Shown: positions 1 through 8,571 of the stretch, piece by piece | How positions within the stretch are numbered: the first letter of the stretch is position 1 | How the letters are laid out: each line of letters starts with the position of its first letter | Assembly (NCBI GenBank): GCA_964344155.1 | Contig: CAYFMG010000025.1 | Location: 1-13,936, forward strand | Direction of reading: 5' to 3' | Length of the DNA: 13,936 nucleotides | From: UBA6164 sp964344155 | Lineage (GTDB): Bacteria; Patescibacteriota; Gracilibacteria; BD1-5; UBA6164 | The notes under the pieces: model-generated | Database searches by the model: none | What the model was told of the DNA's origin: nothing | What the model saw: the letters and a program-made list of their open reading frames with translations, nothing else | Program-made: the position numbers and the translations under genes

Positions 1-2465
1 AGAGTGTAACAAGAGCAGTGATCTACTGATCAAAGAAAAGTTTAACAAGTGATAGCATAAGTATAGCAACAACAGCAGTTACTTATACATGATGTTTAGC
101 AACAACACAAGACGGACACAGTATCCCACAACTATCACACTTACAAACAAGTTCACATACATCTACAGGTACAGTTACAACAGAGTCAACAACAATGATA
201 ACAGATACATATAGATGTAACAACTGAACACTAGAAGACATCTGACAAACTACAAGTTTATCATGTAACACAAGTTATCATGATGAAGGATGAACATGTA
301 CAAGTGACACAAGAAGTGTACAATGTACAACAGGTAACAACCCAGCAAATTCAACAGAAACAATAGCCAATGTAACACAAACATGGAGTAATGGATGGCC
401 AACAATCCCAGATTGTAGTTATACATGTGATTGAGCATACTCAGGAGTTAATTGTGATGTTTTATTATTTATGGATGCTACATGATGAACTGTAACAACT
501 GATGGTGATTATAGAATACATACATTTACTACATCTGGTACATTTACAGTTAATTCTGCTTGAAATGCAGAGGTTCTTGTTGTAGCTTGAGGATGATGAG
601 GTTGAGGTACAACAAATGACTGAGGATGATGAGGTGCATGAGGACTACTTCACTGAGCTTCTATAGCAATGTGATCAAATTCTTATACTATTACAGTATG
701 AGCATGAGGTGCATGAGCAACAGCTGATACATCAAACTGATCTAACTGATGAGATTCTTCAATTAGTATATTAAATGCTGTAGCTATTTGAGGATGATGA
801 GGTTGAGGTTATAAATCATGATGAGCATCAAATGGTTGATCATGAGGTTGAGATTCTCGTTGAACATATAATTCTGGTTCAGGATGATCTGCAACTCAAT
901 GAAATTCAGGAGGGCTTATTTGATATGGTAATTCTTGAGGTTATAATAATACTCCTTGAGATAATGGTGCAGGTTGAGGTTGAGCTTGAAAAGCTTGAGC
1001 TAATTGAGGGGGATCTTGAGCAACTTGAGATGGTTGAGATGGTATACAATTATCTATATCAGGTACAGCTACTTATTATGGAGGTTGAGGATGAGGATGA
1101 ACTTCAATAGGGGCAGGGAATTATACTTGAGGATGAACTTGAGGTTTAGGAGGTTGAGCTAATTGATGTGGAGATTACACATGTACTCCAGGAAATGGGG
1201 CTACTAATACTTGATGAGGTGGTGGATGAGCATGAGATAGATCAGCTCAATCTTCTCCAGCTTGAGGTAATGGTGGGTCATGAATAGTTATTATTCGTTA
1301 TCAATACCAAGGTACAGTATCAAATTGTGCAACACAACCAAATTACTCAAATACTGTTTTCCATGTATGAACTCCAACAACAACAGGACAAGCTTGGCAA
1401 AATACTGACAGTAGTGCAGCTTGTTATTATACATGTACACCAGGTTATTATTGAAATGATTGTAGCATGGCTTCTAGTGATAACTTTAGAGTAGTTACTT
1501 ATACAGGTAATGCTTCAACTCAAACTATAAATACAGGTATAGAACCAGGTTTAGTCTGGTTTAAAAATAGAAGTAGTACTCCAGGTAATGTTTTAGTTGA
1601 TAAAGTAAGGTGAGATAGCAAGGCATTATATACTACTAATACAAACTGAGAATCAACTGAGCAAAGCTTTAATTTTACTTCAAACTCTTTCTCGGTAAAT
1701 TGAACTCATTGATGAGCACGGAATGATTCAGGAAATAAATATGTAGCTTGGGTATGGAAGGCATGATGAGCTCCTGTTACAAATACAGACTGAACTATAA
1801 CATCACAGGTAAGTGCTAATGTAGATGCTTGATTTAGTATAGTTGGGTATACAGGGAATGCTACAGCTTCTCAAACTGTATGACACTGACTAAATTCTGC
1901 ACCTGAGATGGTTATAGTTAAACAACGTTCTTGAAGTTATCTTTCTTATCATAATTGGACAGTATGATATACTACATTAGGATCAAACTTTGGTCATAGA
2001 ATTCATTTAAATGAAAATTGAGCAGCTACTGTAACAGATCCATGGGCTTATACAAATCCAACTGATAAAGTATTTACTATTAATGCTGCCTGAGAAGTTA
2101 ATCAAGTTTGAGACCCTTTTATAGCTTATGTATTTCATTCTGTACCAGGGTATAGTAAGATAGGTAGTTATACTGGTAATGGAAGTAGTAATGGACCTAC
2201 TATAGATCTATGATTTAAACCTAGATATATATTAATTAAAAGAACAGATGCTAGTTGAGATCCTAGAGATTGGGAAATACATGATAGTATAAGACATAGC
2301 TGAGGAGCTTCAACAACTCGTTTATGGGCTAATTTAACTAATGCAGAGTTAGCATGATCAAGTGAAGCTATAGATTTCTTAGCAAACTGATTTCAATTAA
2401 CATGAGCAGGTTGATCTAAAAATGAAAATGGATGAAATTATATATATTATGCAATAGCAGAATAA
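1..2465 (+). CDS. Large surface/appendage-like protein: Cys-rich part, Gly-rich domain, three phage-type YTGN repeats (5' partial)
   Basis: Partial: the first full codon is at 3 and the gene begins upstream. About 820 residues are visible, ending at TAA 2463-2465. UGA must be read as Gly. Order by visible residue: a Ser/Thr- and Cys-rich part (1-160) with an EGF-like C-x3-C-x8-C motif at nt 414-455; a glycine-rich domain (about 175-433) that opens FTTSGTFTV and closes GGSGIVIIRY, the signature ends of the Gly_rich domain found in phage and bacterial surface proteins; a second EGF-like motif at nt 1422-1463; then three units starting VTYTGNA, VGYTGNA and IGSYTGNG and ending near YVAWVWKAG, FIAYVFHS and YIYYAIAE. 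These units resemble the DUF7483-type module of phage tail-associated proteins. No transmembrane anchor is visible in this part. Function is unknown: an adhesin or a phage-derived fibre are both possible. The frame and domain order are secure; the role is inferred. Confidence 0.85.
414..455 (+). other. EGF-like cysteine motif, copy 1
   Basis: Encodes C-S-Y-T-C followed by a short Gly/Tyr loop and a closing G-V-N-C. A very similar C-Y-Y-T-C ... G-N-D-C motif recurs at 1422-1463. The spacing C-x3-C-x8-C suits a small disulfide knot on an extracellular protein. Confidence 0.6.
561..1280 (+). other. Glycine-rich low-complexity segment encoded largely by UGA
   Basis: In this stretch of 240 codons I counted about 54 in-frame TGA codons, often in runs mixed with GGA and GGT. 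On the DNA level this gives an imperfect repeat of TGAGGATGATGAGGTTGAGG type. The segment lies inside the Gly_rich domain of the gene at 1-2465 and causes misleading open frames when standard code is used. Confidence 0.85.
1422..1463 (+). other. EGF-like cysteine motif, copy 2
   Basis: Encodes C-Y-Y-T-C-T-P-G-Y-Y-G-N-D-C, closely matching the motif at 414-455. A shorter relative (C-G-D-Y-T-C-T-P-G-N) sits inside the glycine-rich domain at 1167-1196. The motif separates the glycine-rich domain from the YTGN repeats. Confidence 0.6.
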
Positions 2466-2466
2466 T

Positions 2467-2500
2467 AAAAAAACACAAGTTTATAAACTTGTGTTTTTTT
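2467..2500 (+). terminator. Perfect 34-bp palindromic terminator after the surface gene
   Basis: A perfect inverted repeat centred between 2483 and 2484 (AAACACAAGTTTA / TAAACTTGTGTTT) with A and T runs at its edges, starting 2 nt after the stop codon. The T run supports Rho-independent termination on +; symmetry means it could also act on -. Confidence 0.85.
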
Positions 2501-2508
2501 GTTGTTTT

Positions 2509-2549
2509 AAAAAATAAAAAAAGAACTAGTTTATTAAAAACTAATTCTT
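2509..2549 (-). terminator. Terminator of the rpsT-infC-rpmI-rplT operon
   Basis: The 2538-2549 arm pairs with 2521-2532 (12 bp with one G-U pair in RNA) around a 5-nt loop. On the - strand it is followed by a T-rich run (2509-2520). The stem overlaps the last bases of the rplT stop codon. Confidence 0.8.
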
Positions 2550-2892
2550 ATTTAACGAATTTAACAATGTTTGAGAATACAGAAGGATTTGAAATTGCTA
2601 AGTTTGATAATACTTTTCTGTTTAAGTTAACTTTTTTAGTGTATAAAGCATTAATAAATTTAGAATAACTTAATCCATTTTCTCTAGCAGCAATATTTAT
2701 TCTTACTGTCCAAAGTCTTCTAAAATCTCTCTTTTTTCTTTTTCTACCAATGAAGGCATTTGTACTAGCTTTCATCCAAGCATTTTTAGCTCTTGAGAAT
2801 ACTCTTGAATTAAGCATTCTATAACCTTTAGTTGCTTTTAGTAGATTTTTGTGTCTTTTTCTAGTCATAAGACCTCTTTTAACTCTAACCAT
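2548..2892 (-). CDS. rplT: 50S ribosomal protein bL20
   Basis: Large-subunit protein that binds 23S rRNA early in assembly. The 114-residue product has normal length for the family and begins MVRVKRGLMTRKRHK, followed by the family's typical AKGYR-like and RRLW.RINAA-like stretches (visible as TKGYRMLNSR and FRRLWTVRINIAARENGLSYS). The extreme Lys/Arg content fits an rRNA-binding protein. It is last in the operon rpsT-infC-rpmI-rplT, 38 nt downstream of rpmI. In many bacteria L20 represses this operon through a leader or intergenic structure; I see no clear copy of that site here. The gene has no UGA codon, so it also reads through under the standard code. Confidence 0.97.
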   Translation of the reverse strand: MVRVKRGLMTRKRHKNLLKATKGYRMLNSRVFSRAKNAWMKASTNAFIGRKRKKRDFRRLWTVRINIAARENGLSYSKFINALYTKKVNLNRKVLSNLAISNPSVFSNIVKFVK

Positions 2893-2930
2893 CTTTAAGT
2901 TTATTTAGTTATATAATAATTGGTTTCTCA

Positions 2931-3125
2931 CTACATGTGAGGTAATTGTTGTTTAATTTTTTTTGTTTCAGCAGCAGAAACGATTAAACCATATTTGTTT
3001 CTACCTTTTGCTTTTTTTGTTTTGTCACTTAATAAGTGTCTTTTCCAAGCTTTAGCAAGTTTAAATTTACCTTTTGCTGTAACTTTAACTCTTTTTTTAA
3101 CTCAGCTTCTAGTTTTTAAAGTCAT
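2931..3125 (-). CDS. rpmI: 50S ribosomal protein bL35
   Basis: Small basic 64-residue protein of the large ribosomal subunit. It starts MTLKTRSGVKKRVKVTAKGK, and continues with AKAWKRHLLSDKTKKAKGR, matching the bL35 pattern of a K-T-x-S-x-x-K-R-F/V start and a central H-x-L-x-x-K-x-x-K-x-x-R-x-L-like segment. One UGA codon encodes the Gly in RSG, which hides the gene under the standard code. Stop is TAG. It sits between infC (25 nt upstream) and rplT (38 nt downstream), the classic IF3-L35-L20 order, which supports the call. Confidence 0.95.
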
Positions 3126-3150
3126 AATTCTTTAAATTATTAATTATAAA

Positions 3151-3663
3151 TTATTTAATTGTTTTTAACATTGCTGAAAAGTTACTTCAGCTTCTTTTTA
3201 CTTGCCCTTCTAATTTATATATCTCAGACAGGCTAGCAACAAAAGATTCTATCTTTTCTAGAGCTAAATCAGCATAGTGATTTTCTCTTCATCTTAACAT
3301 TAGACTAACTTTTAAAGGGTGTCATCATGCTGCAAATTTTTCAGCTTGTTTTTTCCTAATTTGTAGATCGTGATCTCAAATCTTAAAAGTAATTCTAATT
3401 GTCTTCATATCAGGAGCTTTTCATTTTTGCTTTTGTTTTTGCTCTTGCTTTTTTTGTCTGTATAAAAATTTTCAGTAATCAAGTATCTTAACAATACTAA
3501 AATCTCTTTGTCTTGAAATCTCCATTAAATCTAATCATTGTTCAGCAGCTATGTTTTTTGCCTCACTTAAAGACATCTCACCAAGGTTTTCACCCTCGTC
3601 AGTTACTACTTGAACATTTCTTGCTCTTATTTGCTCATTTAATGCTTTTTTCTTTTCTTTCAA
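3151..3663 (-). CDS. infC: Translation initiation factor IF-3, non-AUG start
   Basis: IF-3 binds the 30S subunit, prevents premature 50S joining and checks start-codon/initiator tRNA pairing. The N-domain shows LNEQIRARNVQVV, ENLGEMSLSEA, and KILDYGKFLYRQKK; a Lys/Gln-rich linker follows; the C-domain shows MKTIRITFKIGDHDLQIR and LMLRGRENHY. No in-frame ATG lies between the rpsT stop and the conserved NEQIRAR. I chose TTG at 3663-3661, which gives 170 residues and a family-like N-terminal length. ATC at 3681-3679, directly after the rpsT stop, is the alternative (+6 residues). A poor start codon is known in E. coli infC (AUU), where it lets IF-3 limit its own synthesis; the same is likely here. 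Eight or so UGA codons encode Gly. Confidence 0.93.
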
Positions 3664-3681
3664 ATTTTTAAAATTAGAGAT

Positions 3682-3981
3682 TTAAGATAATTCTTTTACC
3701 ATTCTAACAAATTTAGCTTTTTTTCTAGATCCGTTATTTTTGTGTATTATATTCTTTTTTACTAATTTATCAATAATTGATTGTAATCCTGAAGAAACAG
3801 TTTTACCATCTTTATCCTTTTTGTTAACTAGAAGTTCTTTTGCAGTTTTTGCATCTTTAGCTTTTATAGCTGCTTCAAATGCAACTCTAGCTTCTCTGTA
3901 TAAAGCTCTAAAGTGATCATTTCTAGCTTTTCTTTTATGATTTTGTCTTAATTGCTTTTTTGCAGACGCGATTATTGGCAT
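3682..3981 (-). CDS. rpsT: 30S ribosomal protein bS20
   Basis: Small-subunit protein binding 16S rRNA. The 99-residue product starts MPIIASAKKQLRQNHKRKARN, typical of bS20 (P-x-I-x-S-A-x-K-R-x-R-x-x-x-x-R), and ends with a basic helix containing NIIHKNNGSRKKAKF, like the family's IHKN-x-A-A-R-x-K-S-R-L. Two long helices are expected. It is the first gene of the operon; the infC frame begins directly after its TAA. The coding sequence has no UGA. Having rpsT in front of infC-rpmI-rplT is less common than the three-gene core. Confidence 0.96.
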   Translation of the reverse strand: MPIIASAKKQLRQNHKRKARNDHFRALYREARVAFEAAIKAKDAKTAKELLVNKKDKDGKTVSSGLQSIIDKLVKKNIIHKNNGSRKKAKFVRMVKELS

Positions 3982-4017
3982 AAAATATTGTACTTAAATA
4001 TCAAAATAATTGTGATC

Positions 4018-4047
4018 AAATAACCATATTTGAGGATTGGGTTATTT
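4018..4047 (-). promoter_or_regulatory. Leader hairpin upstream of rpsT
   Basis: In the - strand transcript, AAATAACC (4047-4040) pairs perfectly with GGTTATTT (4025-4018) around a 14-nt loop. It lies within the roughly 80-nt leader between the predicted promoter and the rpsT start. Possibly an autoregulatory target for S20 or another product of the operon; there is no direct proof. Confidence 0.5.
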
Positions 4048-4070
4048 AAATCATTTCTCTTCGTGCGGAG

Positions 4071-4098
4071 ATTATATGAAAAATAGGATATTAGTCAA
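4071..4098 (-). promoter_or_regulatory. Promoter of the rpsT-infC-rpmI-rplT operon
   Basis: -35 TTGACT (4098-4093), 16-bp spacer, -10 TATAAT (4076-4071) on the - strand. It is close to the sigma-70 consensus and directs transcription toward rpsT with a leader of about 80 nt. Confidence 0.75.
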
Positions 4099-4125
4099 GT
4101 TTTTTTACAAAAAAATGACAAAACC

Positions 4126-6462
4126 TTATCTCAGGCTTCATCATTTTTTTTCTACTTTTTTAGTTATTTCAGAAATTAGCTCATTTTTTACTTTATCATC
4201 AAGAGTTTCTTTCATAGATTGAATAAAGATTTTGTAAGTAAGACTTCTTTGATTTTCTAGTTTTTCATCGTCTTCATATATATCAGTTAATTCTACTTTT
4301 GTTATTAGGTTAGGATTTGTTTTTTCTATAGCTGTTTTTATATCTTTAGCTTTTATGTCTTTGTTTATTACAAAACTTAAATCAAAATTGTTTTCTTGGA
4401 AACTTGATACTTCTTTAGCTTTCACTGTGGTATATAATACTGACTCTAATTTGTCTGTATTAATATCAAAATATGCAATTCTAGACTCTATATCAAAGTT
4501 TTTAGCCACTTTAGGATGTATTTCTCATATAGTTCACACTTCTTGTCATCTAACGATAATAGAAGCTGTTCTACCTGGGTGTGCAAAACTAGGAATATTT
4601 TCACATGTATTAAACATATACCTGTTTACTCAAATAGTTTTAAATAAATCAGATATTGTATTTTGTATATCATAATATGCTACAAAGTTATTTGATACTC
4701 TCACTCAAGAAAGAGAATAGTATTCATCTATATTTGTTTCTTTTTTTGTAAATACTTTTTCTAGTTCAAAAAGTTTCATATCATTATATTCTCTTATATT
4801 TTTTTCTAGAGATAACAATAAGTTTGGTATAAGACTTCATCTTAGGTGAGTTAATTCTTCTGATAAAGCATTCTTCATAGGAACTAAATTTTGAGTATCT
4901 CACATTGTTTTTTCCATTAACTCCTTATTTACAAAAGAGTAGGTATACATATCATACCATCATTTATTTGAGAAGAAGTTTCTAGAATCATTTTTTAGTT
5001 TATAGATATTTGTTTGCATTATAGCTCACAGGTTTATTCTAGGAACAGTTGCCTCTATATTATCATATCAGTCTATTCTTGCTATTTCTTCAGCTATATC
5101 TGATTTAAATGAAAGATCTTTTCTCCAAAAAGGGATATTTAAAATTCAAGATTTTTCTGTTATTCAAAGATTTTTTAGTATATTTAAAGCTTCTTTTTTA
5201 GTGTATTTCTTTCAGATTAAATTGTTTATATAATCTAAATCAAAATCTATAGTAATGTTTTCTTGCTTATTAGGATAAGAATCTGAAAAAGCTGTAATTT
5301 TTATTCAGTCTAGATTTTTTTCTAATTCTGAAGCTATTAAGCTTACTCATCTAATAGGCATTTCTAAAACAATATCTTTTTCAAATACATTTAAAGAATC
5401 AGTTCTGATTCATAATCTTTTTCAAGTTTGTCTAATAGTAGCTTGTTCAAAATGAGCACCTTCTACTACTATATTTTTTGTTTCATCTGTTACTGATGAG
5501 TCTTTTCATCAAATAATTCACCCTAAAGCTAATACTTTTTTAGAATCAGCTATTACTATATCTTTATCACTTAATTCGTATTCTTTATCATCTAGAGCTA
5601 CAAATTTTTCTCCATTTTTAGCATATCTAATAACAATATTACCTTCAATTTTGTCAGCATCAAAACAGTGAGTAGGTTGACCATAAAGATATAGGGAATA
5701 GTTAGATATATCTATTAATAATCATTTTGAAGTTACTTCAGCTGAGTTTAAAACTTGTTTTATATAGTCAGGAGTTTCTGTGTTTGATACATTTTCTATT
5801 TTTAATCATATATATCTTTTTACTTCATCTTGAATTTCATTTTTTATTCATAGATCTTTTAAATTTGAAAAATCTCTGTTTTCATATTCAAAATCAAAGT
5901 TTGTAGAGTTTATTGCATGTATTTCTCTTATAATTCAAATATGAGAAAATAAATCAGGTCTATGGTTTATAGCTTTGTTATCTATTTCTAGTATAGCATC
6001 ATTTTTACCTAAGTAGTCTCTCATACATAAGTTTAGGGGAGCTTCACTTGGTAACTCTAATATACCTTCTTGTCTTATATCAGTTAGACCTAATTCATCT
6101 TCACTACAGATCATACCTTTTGATGTTTCTCATCTGATTTTTGTTTTTTTAATTACAAAATCTGGTGCTAATTCTGCTCAACAAACAGCAACTGGTACTT
6201 TTATACCAGCTTTTACATTGTGGGCACCACAGACAATAGGGTGAATTTCATCATGGACTTTTACTGTTGTACAGTTTAATTTTTCTGAGTCAGGGTGTTT
6301 TTCACAACTTACAACTTCTCATACAAAAACTTTTTCTAAGTTTGATCATTCTAAAATAATGTCTTCTACTTCAGCTGTATGCATTACTAAATCTTCAGCT
6401 ACTTCAGAGACTATTTTCAAATCTTTTATATATTTTTGTAAAACTTTATAAGATATCTTCAT
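4126..6462 (-). CDS. pheT: Phenylalanine--tRNA ligase beta subunit
   Basis: Beta chain of the cytoplasmic alpha2-beta2 enzyme that charges tRNA-Phe; the alpha chain PheS is not in this window. The 778-residue product has the full bacterial domain order. The tRNA-binding (EMAPII-like) domain, about 40-155, shows CEKHPDSEKLNCTTV and VCGAHNVKAGIKVPVAV. The B3/B4 domain, about 200-390, shows INHRPDLFSHIGIIREIHAI, YGQPTHCFDADKI, GGIIGG and QTGKRLGIRTDS. B5 follows (about 410-480) with WRKDLSF and EEIARIDGYDNI. The core-like region shows LRGSLIPNLL and HPGRTA. The FDX-ACB anticodon-binding domain is at the C-terminus. Dozens of UGA codons encode Gly. Reading UGA as Gly adds GGSLR after VEKK before TAA at 4126. 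It has its own promoter (6496-6523). Confidence 0.96.
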
Positions 6463-6495
6463 TTTTTTATTACTTATTTTTAAAAATTGTTCTTA

Positions 6496-6523
6496 AATAT
6501 ATATAAAAATGACTAAAAGGCAA
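6496..6523 (-). promoter_or_regulatory. Putative pheT promoter
   Basis: -35 TTGCCT (6523-6518), 16-bp spacer, -10 TATATT (6501-6496), about 35 nt upstream of the pheT start and just past the recA terminator. In DNA this AT-rich the -10 match alone would be weak. Confidence 0.5.
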
Positions 6524-6535
6524 GTAAAAGGGAAC

Positions 6536-6569
6536 AAAAAAGCAATAATTTTAAAATTATTGCTTTTTT
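6536..6569 (-). terminator. recA terminator (perfect palindrome)
   Basis: A 34-bp perfect inverted repeat, AGCAATAATTTT against AAAATTATTGCT flanked by A and T runs, starts 3 nt after the recA stop. The - strand transcript ends in a T run, so it should end recA transcription and insulate pheT. Confidence 0.85.
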
Positions 6570-6572
6570 ATT

Positions 6573-7559
6573 TTACAAACTATTTTTTATTACTTCTTCA
6601 ATTTCAGCTGCTATTTCAGGATTTTCTTTTAAGAAAGTTTTAGCATTTTCTCTACCTTGTCATAGTTTTGTTTCTCAGTAAGAATAGAAAGCTCATGATT
6701 TTTTAACTACTCAGCTAGTAGATCATATATCAAGAATTTCTCATACTTTTGAAATACCTTCATTGTACATTACATCAAACATAGCCTCTTTAAAAGGAGG
6801 AGCTATTTTGTTTTTTATTACTTTTACTAGAGTAGTATTTCATAATACTTCTTTTTCCATAGCTACTCATTTTTCTATTTTTGCCTTTCTTCTAATATCT
6901 AGTCTTTGAGAAGCATAGAACTTTAGAGCATTACCTCAAGTTGTAGTTTCTGGACTACCAAACATAACTCAGATTTTCATTCTGATTTGGTTTATAAATA
7001 TAACGCTACAACCAGTTTTGTTTATTGCTCATGTTATTTTTCTAAGTGCTTGACTCATAAGTCTTGCTTGTAATCACATATGTGAATCTCACATTTCTCA
7101 TTCTATTTCTGCTTTTGGTGTTAAAGCTGCAACAGAGTCAACTATAATTAAATCAACAGCTCCTGAATTAACTAGTTTTTCTGTTATTTCTAATGCTTGT
7201 TCACCATAGTCTGGTTGAGATATTAAAAGTTCATCAATATTTACTCAGATTTTTTTAGCATATTCTGGGTCTAGTGCATGTTCTGCATCAATAAATGCAG
7301 CTGTACCTCATGCTTTTTGACATTCAGCAATAGCATGTAGGGTAAGTGTTGTTTTACCTGATGATTCTGGACCATATATTTCAACTATTCTTCATTTTGC
7401 ATATCATCCTCATAGAGCCATGTCTAAAGATAATGATCAAGATGATGTAGTTTCTACTTTTACTTTAGCATCTTCATCTCATAATTTCATTATAGATCAT
7501 TTACCAAATTGTTTTTCTATCATTGATAGTGCGTTGTTTAAAGCTTCTTGCTTGTTCAT
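6573..7559 (-). CDS. recA: Recombinase RecA
   Basis: DNA-dependent ATPase that forms filaments on single-stranded DNA and catalyses homologous strand exchange. The 328-residue product is complete: MAW core start (SIMKLGDEDAKV), Walker A GPESSGKT (63-70), AFIDAEHALD (88-97), Walker B LIIVDS (137-142), loop L1 region GDSHMGLQARLMSQALRK (158 on), FINQIRMKIGVMFG, and loop L2 with SPETTTGGNALKFYAS. The usual QPDTGEQ reads QPDYGEQ here. The C-terminus is shorter than in E. coli (353 residues) and only mildly acidic. UGA encodes Gly at conserved places, including two of three Gly in ALGGGYAKG. The start ATG lies about 53 nt from the -10 of a strong promoter. I saw no obvious LexA/SOS operator. Monocistronic between its promoter and terminator. 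Confidence 0.98.
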
Positions 7560-7611
7560 AATAATAGAGTTATTTTTTAAAATAGTATACATTTTTTAGG
7601 TGTATAAAATG

Positions 7612-7639
7612 AGTATATAAAATATATATACTTTGTCAA
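7612..7639 (-). promoter_or_regulatory. recA promoter
   Basis: Perfect -35 TTGACA (7639-7634), 16-bp spacer, -10 TATACT (7617-7612) on the - strand. It lies in the 95-nt gap between the zinc-ribbon gene and recA, so recA can be transcribed on its own. A second TATACT (about 7585-7590) is nearer the start but lacks a good -35. Confidence 0.75.
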
Positions 7640-7654
7640 AACTTTTTTTAAAAA

Positions 7655-7879
7655 TTATTTAATTCTGTAATTTGTTTTTAGTCATTCTAGTGTTCAAATA
7701 GCGATATTCTCTCAATTACATTTTTTACAAATAAAAGTATATCAGCTACTATTTGGTCTATCTGTCTCAACAATAGATTTACAGTCTTTACAATAAAAAG
7801 ATACTTCTCATCTATCTTCAGAAAAGTTTTCTCTTTTTTCAAATTCTTCAATATTTATTAAATCTCAAAAATTAGACAT
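7655..7879 (-). CDS. Small zinc-ribbon protein
   Basis: Predicted 74-residue protein, too short and UGA-interrupted to show under the standard code. Two CxxC pairs, CKDC (30-33) and CKKC (51-54), lie 17 residues apart with Tyr/Phe before each knuckle, as in zinc ribbons. Sequence just after the second pair reads NGENIAIGTLEG. It follows the exonuclease gene by 16 nt on the same strand, so the two are probably co-transcribed and may act together on DNA or RNA, but that is inference. I do not recognise a named family. Coding is supported by an intact frame, conserved-looking metal ligands and tight spacing. Confidence 0.75.
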
Positions 7880-7895
7880 AGTTAGGTTATTAGGA

Positions 7896-8504
7896 TTAAA
7901 ATAGACTCATAACTTCTTCTTGTTTTTCCTCAACTGTTATTATATTTTGTTTTACTAGTTCTACAAAACATCTTAAAGTTGCTTCTACATCGACCATGGC
8001 ATCATGAGCTCAAACAAAATATTCTCAAAAAAGTTTTTTATGTAGTTCTCATAATTTTGGATATTTAAATCTAGCTCAGTTTCATTGTATTGCACAGTAA
8101 TCAACAGTAGTTTTCATTGTACAGACAACTTGTTTTGGTGAATATTTATATTCTTGTTCTAGTCTTCTTAACTCTAGTTTTATCATATCTTCATCATATT
8201 CTATATTATGTCATATAGTTATATCAGACTCATTTATATATTTCAAAAATTCATCTATTTTTTCTTCGATAAATGGGGCATCTTTTACATCTATATCATA
8301 TAGGTGATGAACTTGAGAAGCTCCAAAGGGAATAGGTATTCTAGGGTTTATTAGTATATCAACTCTTTCTATTTCTTTGAATTCTCAGTTTTTTAATTCT
8401 CATAGTATTCATGCAAATTGAACTATTTTTGGTTGTTTGTTTAGATCTGTTTCTTTTTTACTTATAAATCATGTTGTTTCTGTATCGTATACAAATATTT
8501 TCAC
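7896..8504 (-). CDS. DnaQ-like 3'-5' exonuclease (DEDDh)
   Basis: Predicted 202-residue soluble exonuclease of the DnaQ/PolIII-epsilon superfamily, cutting DNA or RNA from 3' ends with two metal ions. All four acidic ligands plus the catalytic His are visible: Asp7 and Glu9 in FVYDTETTGF, Asp104 in GHNIEYDEDM, and His167/Asp172 in GAHDAMVDVEATL, giving the DEDDh subtype. The Gly of DTETTG is a UGA codon. The start is GTG at 8504; no in-frame ATG lies between it and the promoter. There is no polymerase domain, so it could be the proofreading subunit of Pol III, a repair nuclease or an oligoribonuclease-like enzyme. First gene of a two-gene unit with the zinc-ribbon protein. Confidence 0.9.
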
Positions 8505-8536
8505 TTTAATTCTTTTAATAATAATATAGTACTTTA

Positions 8537-8563
8537 ATTATAGGGAATATATATATTTGTAAA
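8537..8563 (-). promoter_or_regulatory. Putative promoter of the exonuclease/zinc-ribbon unit
   Basis: -35 TTTACA (8563-8558), 15-bp spacer, -10 TATAAT (8542-8537), about 33 nt before the GTG start. It lies just downstream of the terminator of the preceding gene. Confidence 0.5.
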
Positions 8564-8571
8564 GAATAAAT

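Noticed and set aside
83..438. Two - strand open frames of 62 codons each
   Set aside because: They lie opposite the intact frame of the large surface gene and have no recognisable features.
832..1110. Open frame on + coding a Leu/Glu/Val-rich 92-residue peptide
   Set aside because: It is a frame-shifted shadow of the glycine-rich domain, where the TGAGGT-type repeat reads as Glu/Val/Leu in another frame.
561..1280. CRISPR or tandem DNA repeat array
   Set aside because: The periodic TGAGGATGATGAGG pattern is irregular, has no spacers of fixed length and is explained by Gly codon runs within an open frame.
4141..4509. Separate 122-residue gene with an FDX-ACB-like sequence
   Set aside because: It is the C-terminal end of pheT, cut off from the rest only when TGA is read as stop.
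4355..4675. + strand open frame of 106 codons
   Set aside because: Antisense to pheT, no homology recognised and no promoter.
7560..7654. LexA/SOS box in front of recA
   Set aside because: I found neither a GAAC-N4-GTTC nor a CTGT-N8-ACAG type palindrome in the promoter region.
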